Shown piece after piece: positions 63,907 to 64,000 of a DNA stretch of 64,000 nt. Below the pieces are notes generated by a model, which saw nothing but the letters and a program-made list of their open reading frames with translations, had not been told where the DNA came from and did not search any database. Both the position numbers and the translations under genes were made by a program. The DNA comes from Kineosporia babensis. GTDB lineage: Bacteria > Actinomycetota > Actinomycetes > Actinomycetales > Kineosporiaceae. Each line of letters opens with the position of its first letter. Position 1 is the first letter of the stretch. The DNA lies in assembly GCF_021129305.1 (NCBI RefSeq), contig NZ_JAJOMB010000017.1:124001-188000 (forward strand), in the 5' to 3' direction.

Positions 63907-64000
63907 GTGAGCAGCTATGACGCCAGAATAGTCGATCTTGAGCTTGATGAGCTCCTCCCTGGACTGGCGGCCATCAGCCTCGATGGCCCCAAAGGTGTCG
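63907..64000 (+). CDS. DUF4143-type AAA ATPase, N-terminal part only (runs off the window)
   Basis: Only 31 codons are visible from GTG 63907: they read YDARIVDLELDELLPGLAAI, then SLDGPKGV at the edge. This matches the start of actinobacterial AAA_14/DUF4143 ATPases, in which the P-loop (GPKGVGKT) follows at this point. These proteins are of unknown function and often sit singly in accessory regions. An ATG at 63916 is an alternative start. Confidence 0.65.
   Translation, partial: MSSYDARIVDLELDELLPGLAAISLDGPKGV

Overview
The window is about 64 kb of very GC-rich actinomycete DNA. GC-biased third codon positions, many GTG and some TTG starts, leaderless promoters (a TANNNT box 6-8 nt before the start codon), a tuberculostearate-type tmsA/tmsB gene pair, actinobacterial polyprenol-phosphate-type mannosyltransferases and an SSI-family protease inhibitor all point to a spore-forming or soil actinomycete. 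A Kineosporia-like genome is plausible, but the sequence alone does not prove it. No rRNA, tRNA, integrase, transposase or CRISPR array was seen.

Layout. 0-6 kb: a small acidic protein, a Cof-type HAD phosphatase, a ferredoxin with a long proline-rich tail, then a tightly overlapped set of PRC-barrel, membrane and coiled-coil proteins. 6-14.4 kb: housekeeping and cell-envelope genes (SDR, second HAD, diacylglycerol-kinase-like lipid kinase, 2H phosphoesterase, SEC-C/DUF5926 protein, GT2, MptB-like mannosyltransferase, methyltransferase with a histone-H1-like tail). 14.4-21.1 kb: GT87-type transferase, large membrane protein, GDPD, YceI and DUF445.

21.1-29.3 kb is a catabolic LacI regulon. 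A PcaB/fumarase-superfamily lyase, a Gfo/Idh/MocA dehydrogenase, a solute-binding-protein homologue without a visible signal peptide, and an operon of SDR, E1-alpha, E1-beta, VOC protein and LacI repressor are tied together by three near-identical 12-bp palindromes (TCAAWCGTTTGA). 29.4-34.3 kb: an AAA ATPase, a NYN-like protein, a fused alpha-beta E1 dehydrogenase and a rhodanese. 34.5-39.2 kb: an SSI-like inhibitor lipoprotein followed by two secreted SpoIVB/S55-like proteins. 39.2-44 kb: Fpg/Nei glycosylase, then an Asp-tailed exported protein with a histidine kinase, an OmpR-type regulator and an APH-like kinase. 44-50 kb: phosphoglucomutase, tmsA/tmsB-like genes for 10-methyl fatty acids, and an EAL-HDOD protein. 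50-54.8 kb: a CAP-domain surface protein, an MDR oxidoreductase, a repeat-rich gap, and a divergent ohr/tetR pair with two inverted 16-bp operators. 54.9-60.5 kb: a 1466-residue SF1 helicase-nuclease (possible defence gene) and a stand-alone LigD polymerase.

60.8-63.8 kb is the most intriguing block: a small XRE regulator, an NAD-kinase-like protein translationally coupled to an SPFH protein, and a divergent NrtR-type NUDIX regulator. Two copies of TCGTC-N5-GACGA lie in the shared promoter. I read it as a candidate NAD(P)/ADP-ribose-responsive membrane-scaffold system. The window ends inside the start of a DUF4143-type ATPase gene.
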